A stretch of 64,000 bases of DNA from Ectothiorhodospira haloalkaliphila ATCC 51935 (GTDB lineage Bacteria > Pseudomonadota > Gammaproteobacteria > Ectothiorhodospirales > Ectothiorhodospiraceae): NCBI RefSeq assembly GCF_000633935.1, contig NZ_KK214998.1:944010-1008009 (forward strand), in the 5' to 3' direction. A program made the translations under genes and the position numbers. Shown here one piece after another: positions 54,994-63,764 of this stretch (its first letter is position 1; the number at the start of each line of letters is the position of its first letter). The notes beneath the pieces were generated by a model. The model was not told the DNA's origin and searched no databases. It worked only from the letters and a program-made list of their open reading frames with translations.

Positions 54994-56151
54994 ATGAACG
55001 TCATTCATTCCAGTGCTATGCTCATGCCTCCCAAAACCCGGCCTGGGTCAAGACATGATCCCGGCTGGCATGTTTCATCCGGCAGGGCGAGCACGGCCAT
55101 TCAGATCCACACCCGACCCATCGACGAACGCATCGGCTGGCTCATTTCGCTGGCAGAAGCCCACAGCGAGGACTTTTGCAGTCCCGCAACCACCCTGGCC
55201 CGGCAGCGTTACCTGGCGCGTCATCCCACCCGCGTGATGGTGATGAAGTGCATGGACGGCCGCGTCCATATCCCCCATGCCACCCACACCCCACTGGGCA
55301 TCATTCAGCCCTTTCGCAGCCTGGGTGGTCGTTTTGACCTGGGCTGGCCTTACCTGGGAGAAGTGATCACTCATGCCGTGGAAAGCGCCACCCGTGCCGG
55401 CCACGGTGTGCTGCTGCTGATCACCTATCATTACTCGCGGGGCGATCACGCCCGGGGCTGTGCGGGCTTTGGCTGCGACACGACCGCCGCCATGGAGCAC
55501 ACGCAGGAGATCTGCGCCCAGGCAGAAGAGCTGTTCGGTGCCGACGGACAAAGCGTGTACCCACTGGTGTGCGGCTTCGAAACCGACAGCGACGCGCTGA
55601 TCATTCACAACCGCCGTGGCGATGCCCTGGATATCTCGTCGCTTTACCACGCCGATGCGGACGATCTGCCCCGACGCCTCCAGACCCTGTGCCCGGACAT
55701 GCCTGCTGGCTTCCAGCGGGATCTTCTGCCGCTACTGCTGGGCAACCTGGACCATGTGGACGCCCTGCGCGGTGCGGATCGGGAACTGGACATCCAGCAT
55801 CGGGAATGGGCCATCTGTGTGGGGCGCGGATTCGATTTCCTGCATCTACCCAATACGGCGCTGATCATCGGCCCTTATAATCCGGATCTTTCAGAGCCCA
55901 TTATCAAGGCTGCGGGCATCATTGCCGCCAACATGGCCGCAGGCCGCATCCCGGATGATGGTTTCCTGTTGCTGACCTCATCACCCTATGAACAGATGGG
56001 AGTGGACCGGGCCCGCGCCCGTCTGAAGTCGCGCTTTTTGTGCGAATTTGCGGCTCAGGTGATTGGCGAGGAGTTCCCGGACCTGGCCCGCCGCATGATT
56101 GCCCGGTCGGCCGTGGTGGACTGGCCTACACGGAGACTGGAGTTGTTGTAG
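54994..56151 (+). CDS. Free-standing CsoSCA-like carbonic anhydrase paralogue
   Basis: A 385-residue protein. The zinc and catalytic residues line up with CsoSCA: Cys86 in MKCMDGRVH (with the Asp-Arg pair), His146 in TYHYSRGDHA and Cys156 in RGCAGFGC. The His to Cys spacing is ten residues against eleven in the operon's CsoSCA. ESATRAGHGVLLLITYHYSR, CGFETDSDALIIHNRRGD and SSPYEQMGVDRARAR are well-formed segments. It lacks the long disordered N-terminus of CsoSCA and has no signal peptide, so it may be cytoplasmic. Start candidates are 54994, 55018 and 55024. Confidence 0.75.
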   Translation: MNVIHSSAMLMPPKTRPGSRHDPGWHVSSGRASTAIQIHTRPIDERIGWLISLAEAHSEDFCSPATTLARQRYLARHPTRVMVMKCMDGRVHIPHATHTPLGIIQPFRSLGGRFDLGWPYLGEVITHAVESATRAGHGVLLLITYHYSRGDHARGCAGFGCDTTAAMEHTQEICAQAEELFGADGQSVYPLVCGFETDSDALIIHNRRGDALDISSLYHADADDLPRRLQTLCPDMPAGFQRDLLPLLLGNLDHVDALRGADRELDIQHREWAICVGRGFDFLHLPNTALIIGPYNPDLSEPIIKAAGIIAANMAAGRIPDDGFLLLTSSPYEQMGVDRARARLKSRFLCEFAAQVIGEEFPDLARRMIARSAVVDWPTRRLELL

Positions 56152-56152
56152 G

Positions 56153-56192
56153 GCTTCACGCAAACGTCACGGCTTGTTCACCGGGCTGACAA
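56153..56192 (+). promoter_or_regulatory. Pho box array before the glycosyltransferase gene
   Basis: Four 7-mers at exact 11-bp spacing: GCTTCAC (56153), ACGTCAC (56164), TGTTCAC (56175) and CTGACAA (56186), compared with the PhoB half-site CTGTCAT/C. Ten bases after the last lies TAGCAT (56203-56208), a suitable -10 box. Confidence 0.65.
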
Positions 56193-56237
56193 CCAACCCG
56201 CCTAGCATCGGGGCAACCTGTCCACAGTGGAAGCCCC

Positions 56238-57479
56238 ATGCAGACTGCCCAACAAACCCGGGAAACTGAGACGACGACCCCAGGCGCGGCCGCGGAAGAG
56301 ACCGAACACCCCTACCTGGCCGCGGTGCCCAGGCAGCGACTGCGCATCGCCATGGTCACGGAAACCTTCCCTCCCGAGATCAATGGCGTGGCCCACACCC
56401 TGCACCAGATGGTGCACAGCATGCTGGAGCGCGGGCATGAGGTTCACCTGATCCGCCCGCGCCAGGGCAAGGGTGACCACGGCACCCTGGCCCCCCGGGA
56501 GGGGCTGCGTGAGCAACTCACCCACGGCCTGCCGATCCCCGGTTACCCCGGCCTGCATTTCGGCCTGCCTGCCCGTGGCGCCATCCGCAAGGCGTGGCGC
56601 GCCAACCCGCCGGACGTGATCTACGTGGCCACCGAAGGCCTGCTGGGCGGCTCCGTGCTGTCCGCGGCCCGGGCCATGGGTATCCCGGTGATCAGCGGCT
56701 TTCACACCAACTTCCACCGCTACAGCCAGTATTACGGCCTGGGGTTCCTGGCGCCGGCGATCAGCTGGTTCCTGCGTCGCTTCCATCACCGCACCCAGTG
56801 CACCCTGGTGCCTACCGACACCCTGGCTCAAGAGCTGCAGGAGCAGGGTTTTGGCACCTGCCGAGTCCTGGCCCGGGGTGTGGACACCCAGCTATTCAAC
56901 CCCGCCCGCCGTCGTCCTGACCTGCGCGCCCAATGGGGACTTGAGCCGGATGACCCAGCGGTGATCTACGTGGGCCGCCTGGCCGCGGAGAAGAATCTGC
57001 ACCTGGCCGTGGAGGCCTTTCGCGCCATGCAGGCCCGCCAGCCCCGGGCCCGATTCATTCTGGTGGGTGATGGACCGGCCGCCGCCGAACTGCGTGAACA
57101 GCACCCGGACCTGATCCTGGCGGGTGTGCACATCGGTGAGGATCTGGCGGGATATTACGCCAGCGGCGACATGTTCCTGTTCCCCTCCACCTCGGACACC
57201 TTCGGCAACGTGGTCCTGGAGGCCATGGCCTCGGGTCTGGCGGTGGTGTCCTACGACTATGCGGCGGGCCGCCAGCATCTGCGCCACGGCGAGAGTGGCA
57301 TGCTGGCCCGCTTCGATGACGCCGAACAGTTCAAGCAACTGGCCACCGAGCTGGTGGCCGATCCCCACACCTGGAGACGCCTGGGTACCCAGGCTCGCGC
57401 CGAGGCCGAGACGGTGGACTGGCGCTGTGAGCACGACCGGCTGGAAGCCCTGTTCCTTGAGTACGCCCAAGCCAAGTGA
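56238..57479 (+). CDS. GT4-family glycosyltransferase, probably a glycolipid synthase
   Basis: A 413-residue protein. The N-terminal Rossmann domain starts RLRIAMVTETFPPEINGVAH; the C-terminal one has VIYVGRLAAEKNLHLAVEAF and the nucleotide-sugar site FPSTSDTFGNVVLEAMASGL. This is the pattern of GT4 enzymes such as SqdX and mannosyl- or glucuronosyl-transferases acting on diacylglycerol. It lies directly after a Pho box array and is followed by a PAP2 phosphatase gene 10 bases later, suggesting synthesis of phosphate-free membrane lipids. Donor and acceptor are not determined. Confidence 0.8.
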   Translation: MQTAQQTRETETTTPGAAAEETEHPYLAAVPRQRLRIAMVTETFPPEINGVAHTLHQMVHSMLERGHEVHLIRPRQGKGDHGTLAPREGLREQLTHGLPIPGYPGLHFGLPARGAIRKAWRANPPDVIYVATEGLLGGSVLSAARAMGIPVISGFHTNFHRYSQYYGLGFLAPAISWFLRRFHHRTQCTLVPTDTLAQELQEQGFGTCRVLARGVDTQLFNPARRRPDLRAQWGLEPDDPAVIYVGRLAAEKNLHLAVEAFRAMQARQPRARFILVGDGPAAAELREQHPDLILAGVHIGEDLAGYYASGDMFLFPSTSDTFGNVVLEAMASGLAVVSYDYAAGRQHLRHGESGMLARFDDAEQFKQLATELVADPHTWRRLGTQARAEAETVDWRCEHDRLEALFLEYAQAK

Positions 57480-57489
57480 GGTGTTCCCC

Positions 57490-58008
57490 ATGCGCATGAT
57501 GCAGCGAATGACCGAAGCCGAACTGCCCCTTTGCCTGGCCTTCAACCGGGCCAATCACCAATGGCTGACCCATCGCACCTTTGCCATGGTCAGCCGCCTG
57601 GGCAACGGGGTGTTCTGGTATGTGCTGATGCTGGCCCTGCCCGTCATCCATGGCCTGTGGGCCCTGCAGGTGAGCCTGCACATGGCCCTGGTGGGCCTGC
57701 TCTGCCTGCCCATCTACAAGCTCCTGAAGCAGACCACGGTGCGCGACCGGCCCTACACACAGAACCAGGACATCCTGCAGAACGTGCCGGTCCTGGACCG
57801 TTTCAGCTTCCCCTCCGGCCATACCATGCACGCGGTGGCCTTCACCATCATCCTGGTGGCCTACCTGCCGGCCTGGGCCTGGCTGGTGGTGCCCTTCACG
57901 GTGATGATCGCCCTCTCCCGCCTGGTGCTGGGTCTGCATTATCCCAGCGACGTGCTGGCAGGCGCCGCCATTGGTGCCCTGGTCGCCAGTGCCAGCCTGA
58001 TGCTTTGA
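57490..58008 (+). CDS. PAP2-family membrane phosphatase
   Basis: A 172-residue protein with about five hydrophobic segments and the three PAP2 motifs: KQTTVRDRP, FSFPSGHTMHAV and SRLVLGLHYPSDVLAG. These enzymes dephosphorylate phosphatidic acid or undecaprenyl pyrophosphate. With the upstream glycosyltransferase in one operon, it could supply diacylglycerol. It is convergent with the pyruvate-kinase-like gene. Confidence 0.85.
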   Translation: MRMMQRMTEAELPLCLAFNRANHQWLTHRTFAMVSRLGNGVFWYVLMLALPVIHGLWALQVSLHMALVGLLCLPIYKLLKQTTVRDRPYTQNQDILQNVPVLDRFSFPSGHTMHAVAFTIILVAYLPAWAWLVVPFTVMIALSRLVLGLHYPSDVLAGAAIGALVASASLML

Positions 58009-58024
58009 CGGCCGGCCCCGCCCC

Positions 58025-59977
58025 TCAATCCGCACACAACCGAAGGGCTCGCAACTGCGAGCTCTTCTTGTGCTGGTGGGCCTGCATGCGCACCAGGATA
58101 TCGTTCAGGGTGTGCACCGCCTCCAGGATATAGGGCCCCTTGTTCAGCATGACGCATTCGGCCCGCCCGGCCATGGCCGCATCGGTGATCTCGGGGCGGG
58201 AGATGGTCCCGCTCCGGGCCAGGGTCTCCAGCACCTGAGTGGCCCAGATCACCGGCACATGGGCCGCCTCGCACAGCCACAGGATCTCCTCCTGGATCTC
58301 CGCCAGCCGCTCGCCCCCGATCTCCACGGCCAGATCCCCGCGGGCGATCATCACCCCCAGGCGGTGACGCCCCAGGGTGGCCAGGATGATCTCGGAGAGA
58401 TTCTCCAGGGCACGGCCCGTCTCGATCTTGGCCACCACCCCAAGCCCGGCGCCGCCACGCCGGGCCAGTTCATCCATGAGAACAACCATGTCCTGGCGGG
58501 ACTCCACGAAGGAGTAACCCACCAGATCCGCATGGGCCACCACGAAGTCCAGGTCCTTCATATCCTGGGGACTCAGCGGCGGCAGGTTCAGTCGAGCGCC
58601 GGGGAAGTTGAGACCCTTGTCCGCCCGAAGGCGACTGCCCTGGGGACGGCAATGGGTGATACGAACCATCACGCCGCTGGCATCCACCGACTCCACCCGG
58701 CCACCGATCTTGCCATCATCGATCCACACCGCCTGCCCCACTTCCAGCAGATCCAGCGCTTCGGGCGCGGAACAGGCGATCCGGGCGCAGCGTGCCAACC
58801 GCCCTTGATCATCCACCAGGGCCGGACGCCCCGGCACCGGGTCGCGGGTCAGGTGCAGCAGGGCGCCCTTGTAGAGGCGAATGTTGACCGGCTCCCGCGT
58901 CAGCCATCCCAGCCGCAGGGACAGCACCGGGCTTAGGTGCCCGTTGGCATCCGGGCGCTTGAGGACGAACTCGGTCTCGTCACTCACATAGGCCCCCTGG
59001 TCCAGGGTAGCCAGCCACCCTCCCTTGGGCAGGGGTTCCACCAGCCGAAGTACCCGGGCCTTGCCACGGGTATCGCGAAAGCGCAGTTCATCCACCGATT
59101 GCAGGCCATCCAGCGTCGCCTGGGGCAATGAGAAGGCATATTGGCCGCGTGCCTGCACCGGGTCCTGCCCCGTGCCTTCGGGCAGCAGGTGGACATGCGC
59201 GGGCTCCGTGACCCTGCCCAGCAGATTGCGGCGGGGCTTGATATGGGTGATGGCCGGCTTGAACTCCAGCGGGCCTGTGCGCAGCTTGTGGCCGCCCAGG
59301 TCCATGAGTACGGTGCACCGCCGCCCCAGTTGCGCCTCGGCGGCACGCAGGTGGCCGATCATGGCTGACCAGGCCTGGGCATCGTCGTGCGCGCAGTTGA
59401 TGCGCGCACAGTCCATGCCCTCCTCCATCAGTTCCATCACCAGTTGGGGATTCACCGCCGCCGCACTGGGCAGCGTGACCATGATGCGCACCTCCCGCGG
59501 ACCCGATGGCGGTCCGAAGAGCTGATCGGCATTGTCGCGCAGGGTGGTTGCACCCGTGTCGTAATCGATGGCGGGCTCGTCTTCCAGACCGGCCACCGGG
59601 CGCCCCGTCAGCTGCCCCAGCAAACGCGTGACCTGATTGATGCTCGCCAGCACATGGGCCTCGGTGCGCCCCAGGGAAGACAGCCCCTGACGGGCCAGGC
59701 CCCGCTGGATGGGGCGCAGATCCAGCGACCGGAAGGCAAGGTAATGGGCCAGGTTACGGGCCGAGAGCGGGACTTCGCCGGGGTAGTCCCGGGAGAACCT
59801 TTCCAGTCGTCGATGCGCCCCCAGCAGAACCTCGGTTCGCAGATTCTGCAGGCCAGCCATCAATGTCTCCAGTGAATCCACTGGGGGTGTGGCAGTTGCA
59901 CTTTGACCGGGGCCGGTTTCATCCATCGGGTGATCCAGAGCGGAGGGATGACTTTCTTCGGAAATGGAATCTTGCAT
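58025..59977 (-). CDS. Pyruvate-kinase-like protein with long N-terminal extension
   Basis: About 650 residues from the ATG at 59977 (MQDSISEESH). Residues about 25-155 form an extension unlike ordinary PK. The PK barrel then follows: IMVTLPSAAAVNPQLVMELM, DLGGHKLRTG, a large insertion, VVAKIETGRALENLSEIILA and MIARGDLAVEIG (Lys, Glu and Asp catalytic residues kept), then WATQVLETLARSGTISRPEI. The usual MLSGETA is MLNKGPY, and the C-terminal allosteric domain is absent. The start at 59977 is chosen because the promoter's transcription start should lie near 60031, past an upstream ATG at 60037. Confidence 0.75.
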   Translation of the reverse strand: MQDSISEESHPSALDHPMDETGPGQSATATPPVDSLETLMAGLQNLRTEVLLGAHRRLERFSRDYPGEVPLSARNLAHYLAFRSLDLRPIQRGLARQGLSSLGRTEAHVLASINQVTRLLGQLTGRPVAGLEDEPAIDYDTGATTLRDNADQLFGPPSGPREVRIMVTLPSAAAVNPQLVMELMEEGMDCARINCAHDDAQAWSAMIGHLRAAEAQLGRRCTVLMDLGGHKLRTGPLEFKPAITHIKPRRNLLGRVTEPAHVHLLPEGTGQDPVQARGQYAFSLPQATLDGLQSVDELRFRDTRGKARVLRLVEPLPKGGWLATLDQGAYVSDETEFVLKRPDANGHLSPVLSLRLGWLTREPVNIRLYKGALLHLTRDPVPGRPALVDDQGRLARCARIACSAPEALDLLEVGQAVWIDDGKIGGRVESVDASGVMVRITHCRPQGSRLRADKGLNFPGARLNLPPLSPQDMKDLDFVVAHADLVGYSFVESRQDMVVLMDELARRGGAGLGVVAKIETGRALENLSEIILATLGRHRLGVMIARGDLAVEIGGERLAEIQEEILWLCEAAHVPVIWATQVLETLARSGTISRPEITDAAMAGRAECVMLNKGPYILEAVHTLNDILVRMQAHQHKKSSQLRALRLCAD

Positions 59978-60053
59978 GGAGTCGGGGCCATGAGGGTCCG
60001 CCGGCGAGTGCGGACCGCGTTGGGAGTGAGACCCCATGAGATAACAGAAAGGC

Positions 60054-60071
60054 GTGACAGGCGCATGACAG
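60054..60071 (-). promoter_or_regulatory. Pho box of the pyruvate-kinase-like gene
   Basis: On the minus strand CTGTCAT, four bases, CTGTCAC: a perfect match to the PhoB half-sites at 11-bp spacing. Ten bases on lies TATCTC (60043-60038), a fair -10 box. Confidence 0.75.
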
Positions 60072-60084
60072 TGCCCGCCGGCCA

Positions 60085-60102
60085 TGGTCAAAAAAACGTC
60101 AT
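60085..60102 (+). promoter_or_regulatory. Pho box of the repeat lipoprotein gene
   Basis: TGGTCAA (60085), AAAA, ACGTCAT (60096), at 11-bp spacing. TAGCAT (60113-60118) lies ten bases downstream, the same -10 sequence and spacing as before the glycosyltransferase. It is back to back with the minus-strand Pho box of the neighbouring gene. Confidence 0.6.
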
Positions 60103-60176
60103 GATTCTACCTTAGCATGGACCGGATCACAGGCTCGCCCCTTTCGATCCCACTCCATACCGAGGACATCTGATCC

Positions 60177-60962
60177 ATGAAACATGCACGCACCGCCCTG
60201 TTCACGGCCCTGGCCGCCGCTCTCGTGGGAGCCGGCTGTCAGAGCACCCCATCCCCTGATGGATCCACGATGGACACCACCACTGCCCAGCAGACAGCCC
60301 CCGAGGCCGCCTTCTCGAAACCCGGCTTCCGGGTCCAGCTGGAGGATGGTCGACTGTGGGTGCTCAAGCAGGGCCAGGAAAAGCCGGATCGCCCGGTGAT
60401 ACTCATCGGCGCCGGCCCCCAGGGCATGACCCTGAAGGCCGTGGACCGCGAAACCGCTCTGGAATACGTGGCCGCCAAACCGGGCTTCGACGTCAGTGTT
60501 GAGGACGGGCGTCTGTGGGTACTTCGTGAAGGTCAGGAGAAGCCCGCCCGCCCCGTGATGCTGATCAATGCCGGTCCGCAGGGCATGACCCTGCGCGCGC
60601 ACGACCGCGAGACCGCCCTGGAATACCTGGCCACCAAGCCGGGCTTTGATGTCAGTGTGGAAGACGGGCGCCTGTGGGTGCTTCGGGAAGGTCAGGAGAA
60701 GCCCGCCCGCCCCGTGATGCTGATCAATGCCGGTCCGCAGGGCATGACCCTGCGCGCGCCTGATCGTGATACGGCCCTGGCCTACCTGGCCACGAAACCA
60801 GGCTACCGGGCGGAAGCCGAAGATGGCCGGGTCTGGATTCTCAAACCGGATCAGGAGAAGACCGGGAAGCACGTAGCCCGCATCGGCGCCGGCCCGCAGG
60901 GCGCCACCCTGCGCGGCGTGGACAGCGAAACCCTGGACCGTTACATGGCCTACCAGCCGTAA
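60177..60962 (+). CDS. Lipoprotein made of four exact 53-residue repeats
   Basis: A 261-residue protein with a lipoprotein signal (LFTALAAALVGAGC; Cys20 would be lipidated). After a short disordered linker it has four tandem units of exactly 53 residues (48-100, 101-153, 154-206, 207-259). Each contains a KPGF start, EDGRLWVL, GQEKPxRPVxLI and AGPQGMTL, then DRETALEYLA. Units 2 and 3 are nearly identical in DNA, a recent duplication. No known family is recognised. Under a Pho box, it may bind or sense something at the envelope. Confidence 0.8.
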   Translation: MKHARTALFTALAAALVGAGCQSTPSPDGSTMDTTTAQQTAPEAAFSKPGFRVQLEDGRLWVLKQGQEKPDRPVILIGAGPQGMTLKAVDRETALEYVAAKPGFDVSVEDGRLWVLREGQEKPARPVMLINAGPQGMTLRAHDRETALEYLATKPGFDVSVEDGRLWVLREGQEKPARPVMLINAGPQGMTLRAPDRDTALAYLATKPGYRAEAEDGRVWILKPDQEKTGKHVARIGAGPQGATLRGVDSETLDRYMAYQP

Positions 60963-60974
60963 ACGGCAAAAATG

Positions 60975-61003
60975 GATCAGGCCCGCAACGCGGGCCTGAT
61001 CCG
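60975..61003 (+). terminator. Bidirectional terminator-like hairpin
   Basis: A perfect 13-bp stem (GGATCAGGCCCGC, AAC loop, complement) follows the lipoprotein stop, with a weak GGGTTT tail. It lies between convergent genes and could serve both. Confidence 0.6.
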
Positions 61004-61065
61004 GGTTTGAAGCCCTCCCCCCGTCCATTCCGGAGGAAGGCAAACACCATCACCTGCACTTGCGA

Positions 61066-62868
61066 TCAGCGCATTCCACGTTCGCTGAAGGCCCGCTCCA
61101 GCCGCTCGTGCACCCGGTCACGGATGCTCTGCCCCAGGTTGGTTGGCTGGGAGACGCCACAATGGCGATTCCACATCACCGGCCGTTGCATGATCTCGAT
61201 GGCCTGAGCGGGCACGAAGGTGCGGCCCTCGCCACCACCTGCCAACGGGGAATGCACCACCAGACCTTCCAACTGGCAGGTGTCATCTCCGCGCTGCAGC
61301 ACATCGGTACCGTTCACAAGACGCCACTCACCCAGGGTGGCCCCCGTGTCATCCACGACGGCCTCGGGGAAGTGCTCCTGAACATCCACGAAAAGGCGCT
61401 GATTCAGACCGCTGGGATGGGTCAGCGAAAGATTCAGACGCATCGCCTTGCCCATGATCTGGCCGATATCCGCATTATCCACATAGCCGGTGGGAGCACC
61501 GGGGCCGTAGCTCCACAGGGGCACATCCTCCCCGGAGTGACCGTGGGTGGTCCAGCCGAAAATGGTGTGGTTGTCGTTGACCACCTTGATGATGGCCCGC
61601 TGCAGACCGCGGATGGACTGCTCATCGCGGATGGTCGCCAGGTCGTCATCCGACAAGTGGATATTCCAGTACTTGGCCACCGTGTCACGGATGTCGCCAT
61701 CAGACGGGTTTCTCGGCAGCTGCGCACTGAGGAAGTTGGCCGTCACCTGCATCCCCTGGAGGGGTTCGATCACCCGCTCGATGGAGGTACGGGTGTAGTT
61801 GCCACTGCTGGCCCAGTTACCCAGGGCGAGTGCACCGGTGTTGTGGTCAGGCATGACCACCACCATGGTCTGGCCGTCGCGCTTGGCAAAATCCAGAGCC
61901 AGGCCAACCGTATCGTCAAATTCCAGGAAATCCTGGAGATGATAGATGACGTCATTGGAGTGACCCGCCCAGTCAACCTGGCTCCCTTCCACCATCAGGA
62001 AGAAGCCATCCCGATCCTGGGACAGGATATCCAGGGCCTTGGCCGTCATCTCCGACAACGAGGGTTCCGCCAGGGCCTGTTCGTGCAGACTCACGTCATA
62101 GTCGTGGCCGTTTTCCCGCAGATACCGACGGTCCAGTTCCGGCATCATGCTGCTGGAAGCAAACAGGCCCCAGACGCGATCGGAATGGATGCCATGCAGG
62201 TCATCGGCATGGTCGATGACCTGATAACCGCGGTCGTGCAAGACCTGCCGGAGATTTTCGCCATCGTCCCGCGAGCCGCCCATGCTCCTGGGCAACAGGT
62301 GCCGGCTACCGCCCCCGAAGACCACATCCAGGTTCTGGTAGACCATGTGCTTCATGATCTCGTTCTCCTTGCCGCGGGCGTCCACGTGGGCCGTGTAGCT
62401 AGCCGGGGTGGCATGACTGATACGCGAGGTGGCCACCACCCCCGTGGCCTTGCCCGCCAATTGGGCCCCTTCCAGCAGCGTGGCCAGGGGACGGTATTCA
62501 AACCAATCCCAGTCCACTCCCTCGGGCAACTGGTAGTTGCTCAGGATATCGTAGCTACGCGGCGCCATGCCGATATGTGGCTCGGAGGTCTTGTAACCGG
62601 TGGCAAACGCGGTACCCGCCGCCGCCGAGCCGGTGATGACCGAGTTGGTCATGCTGGTATTCACCATGCCCGTGGCAATCTCATCCAATGCCAGGGGCTC
62701 GCCCCGATAGAGCCGCCCCAAGGTCACCACCGACTGGGACTGACCATCCGGTATCAACACAATCACGTTCTTGGGCATTGCGGCCTGAGCCGGAGCCATG
62801 GCCCAAACCAGGGCGACGGTGGTGACCACCGCCACGGTTGAAGATCGAAAACGCATTCGCACACCCAT
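61066..62868 (-). CDS. phoA: Periplasmic alkaline phosphatase, PhoA type
   Basis: About 600 residues with a Sec signal peptide (VAVVTTVALVWAMAPAQA). Active-site motifs are NVIVLIPDGQSQS (metal Asp), TNSVITGSAAAGTAFATGYK (Ser nucleophile), FLMVEGSQVDWAGHSND, VVMPDHNTG and GWTTHGHSGEDVPLWSYGP. It releases phosphate from organic esters in the periplasm. The start at 62868 (MGVRMRFRSS) was chosen; 62889 and 62856 are alternatives. A Pho box array lies about 150 bases upstream. Confidence 0.9.
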   Translation of the reverse strand: MGVRMRFRSSTVAVVTTVALVWAMAPAQAAMPKNVIVLIPDGQSQSVVTLGRLYRGEPLALDEIATGMVNTSMTNSVITGSAAAGTAFATGYKTSEPHIGMAPRSYDILSNYQLPEGVDWDWFEYRPLATLLEGAQLAGKATGVVATSRISHATPASYTAHVDARGKENEIMKHMVYQNLDVVFGGGSRHLLPRSMGGSRDDGENLRQVLHDRGYQVIDHADDLHGIHSDRVWGLFASSSMMPELDRRYLRENGHDYDVSLHEQALAEPSLSEMTAKALDILSQDRDGFFLMVEGSQVDWAGHSNDVIYHLQDFLEFDDTVGLALDFAKRDGQTMVVVMPDHNTGALALGNWASSGNYTRTSIERVIEPLQGMQVTANFLSAQLPRNPSDGDIRDTVAKYWNIHLSDDDLATIRDEQSIRGLQRAIIKVVNDNHTIFGWTTHGHSGEDVPLWSYGPGAPTGYVDNADIGQIMGKAMRLNLSLTHPSGLNQRLFVDVQEHFPEAVVDDTGATLGEWRLVNGTDVLQRGDDTCQLEGLVVHSPLAGGGEGRTFVPAQAIEIMQRPVMWNRHCGVSQPTNLGQSIRDRVHERLERAFSERGMR

Positions 62869-63020
62869 CACACACCACCTCTTCGACAATCGTCGTTCAG
62901 ATCACTGGAATCCGGATGGCCGAAACGGCCCCCGGAGGATGCCGCGCGGTGAACGCCGCCCCGTCCACTGCCATGGGGCAGTCACTCATCCACGCTGCAG
63001 GTCGACCCTATGGGTGCTAT

Positions 63021-63060
63021 ATGACGGGTAGGTTTTGAATGCTTGACACTCTATTGACAG
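63021..63060 (-). promoter_or_regulatory. Pho box array of the alkaline phosphatase gene
   Basis: Minus strand: CTGTCAA (63060-63054), GTGTCAA (63049-63043), a weak unit TCAAAAC, and CCGTCAT (63027-63021), all at 11-bp spacing. Ten bases on lies TAGGGT (63010-63005). The first unit overlaps the last codons of the sulfotransferase gene. Confidence 0.75.
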
Positions 63061-63764
63061 GTCACGGGAGTGCGAGCCACATCACATTTTCCGATGGAAC
63101 CGCGCAGATCTCCGCCGAGCGGATAATCCAGGGTCCTCATGTGATCTCCCAGATACCGGTCGAAGACCTCCAGTTGCGCCGGTGTCAATTCCCGCTGATA
63201 ACGATGCCGCGAGTCATCCCGCACGGTGTTGGAGCGGGCGATCTTGTAGTCGCCGCCGTGGAGGATGTCGAAGGTCTGGAAGGGGTAGAGTGTTTCGTGG
63301 GGCAGGTCCAGGTAGTTCATCAGGCCCGCCAGCGTGGCATCGGGCCTGGCCACCAGGTCTTCGTAGTGGATCCGATACCAGGGATCCGGATCATCGAGAT
63401 AGGTGTCGTAGATACGCCGCCAGCGCTTGAGCAGGCCCACGTCGATCCCCTCCTCCCTGCGACCCCGCCTCCAGAGCAGATAGGCATACCCCGACTCCAC
63501 GGAGGACAGATAGGCATCCCGAGGGTCTCGGGCCAGCCAGATACGTCGATCGTAGCGATCCCAGAGCCGCACGTGTCGCTGCAGATAAAGCAGGTCAACG
63601 GGCTTGATGCAGATCATGCCGGGTGGCTGCAGCCCCAGTGCAATGCGGACCAGTGCCCAGTTGGAACTGATGTCGCTGTAGGCACGGGCCTGGGAATGGC
63701 CAGAGAGGATGTGGGCCAGCAGGGTGCTGCCCGAACGCATGGAATAGCCGATGATGACTCGCAT
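63051..63764 (-). CDS. Sulfotransferase-family protein
   Basis: A 237-residue protein with PAPS-binding motifs: the 5' phosphosulfate loop GYSMRSGSTLLAHILSG and the 3' phosphate loop WLARDPRDAYLSSVESGYAY. This is the bacterial Stf0/sulfotransferase-3-like fold. The acceptor is unknown. Its stop coincides with the Pho box of the next gene, and a single CTGTCAT half-site lies about 50 bases before its own start. Confidence 0.8.
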   Translation of the reverse strand: MRVIIGYSMRSGSTLLAHILSGHSQARAYSDISSNWALVRIALGLQPPGMICIKPVDLLYLQRHVRLWDRYDRRIWLARDPRDAYLSSVESGYAYLLWRRGRREEGIDVGLLKRWRRIYDTYLDDPDPWYRIHYEDLVARPDATLAGLMNYLDLPHETLYPFQTFDILHGGDYKIARSNTVRDDSRHRYQRELTPAQLEVFDRYLGDHMRTLDYPLGGDLRGSIGKCDVARTPVTCQ

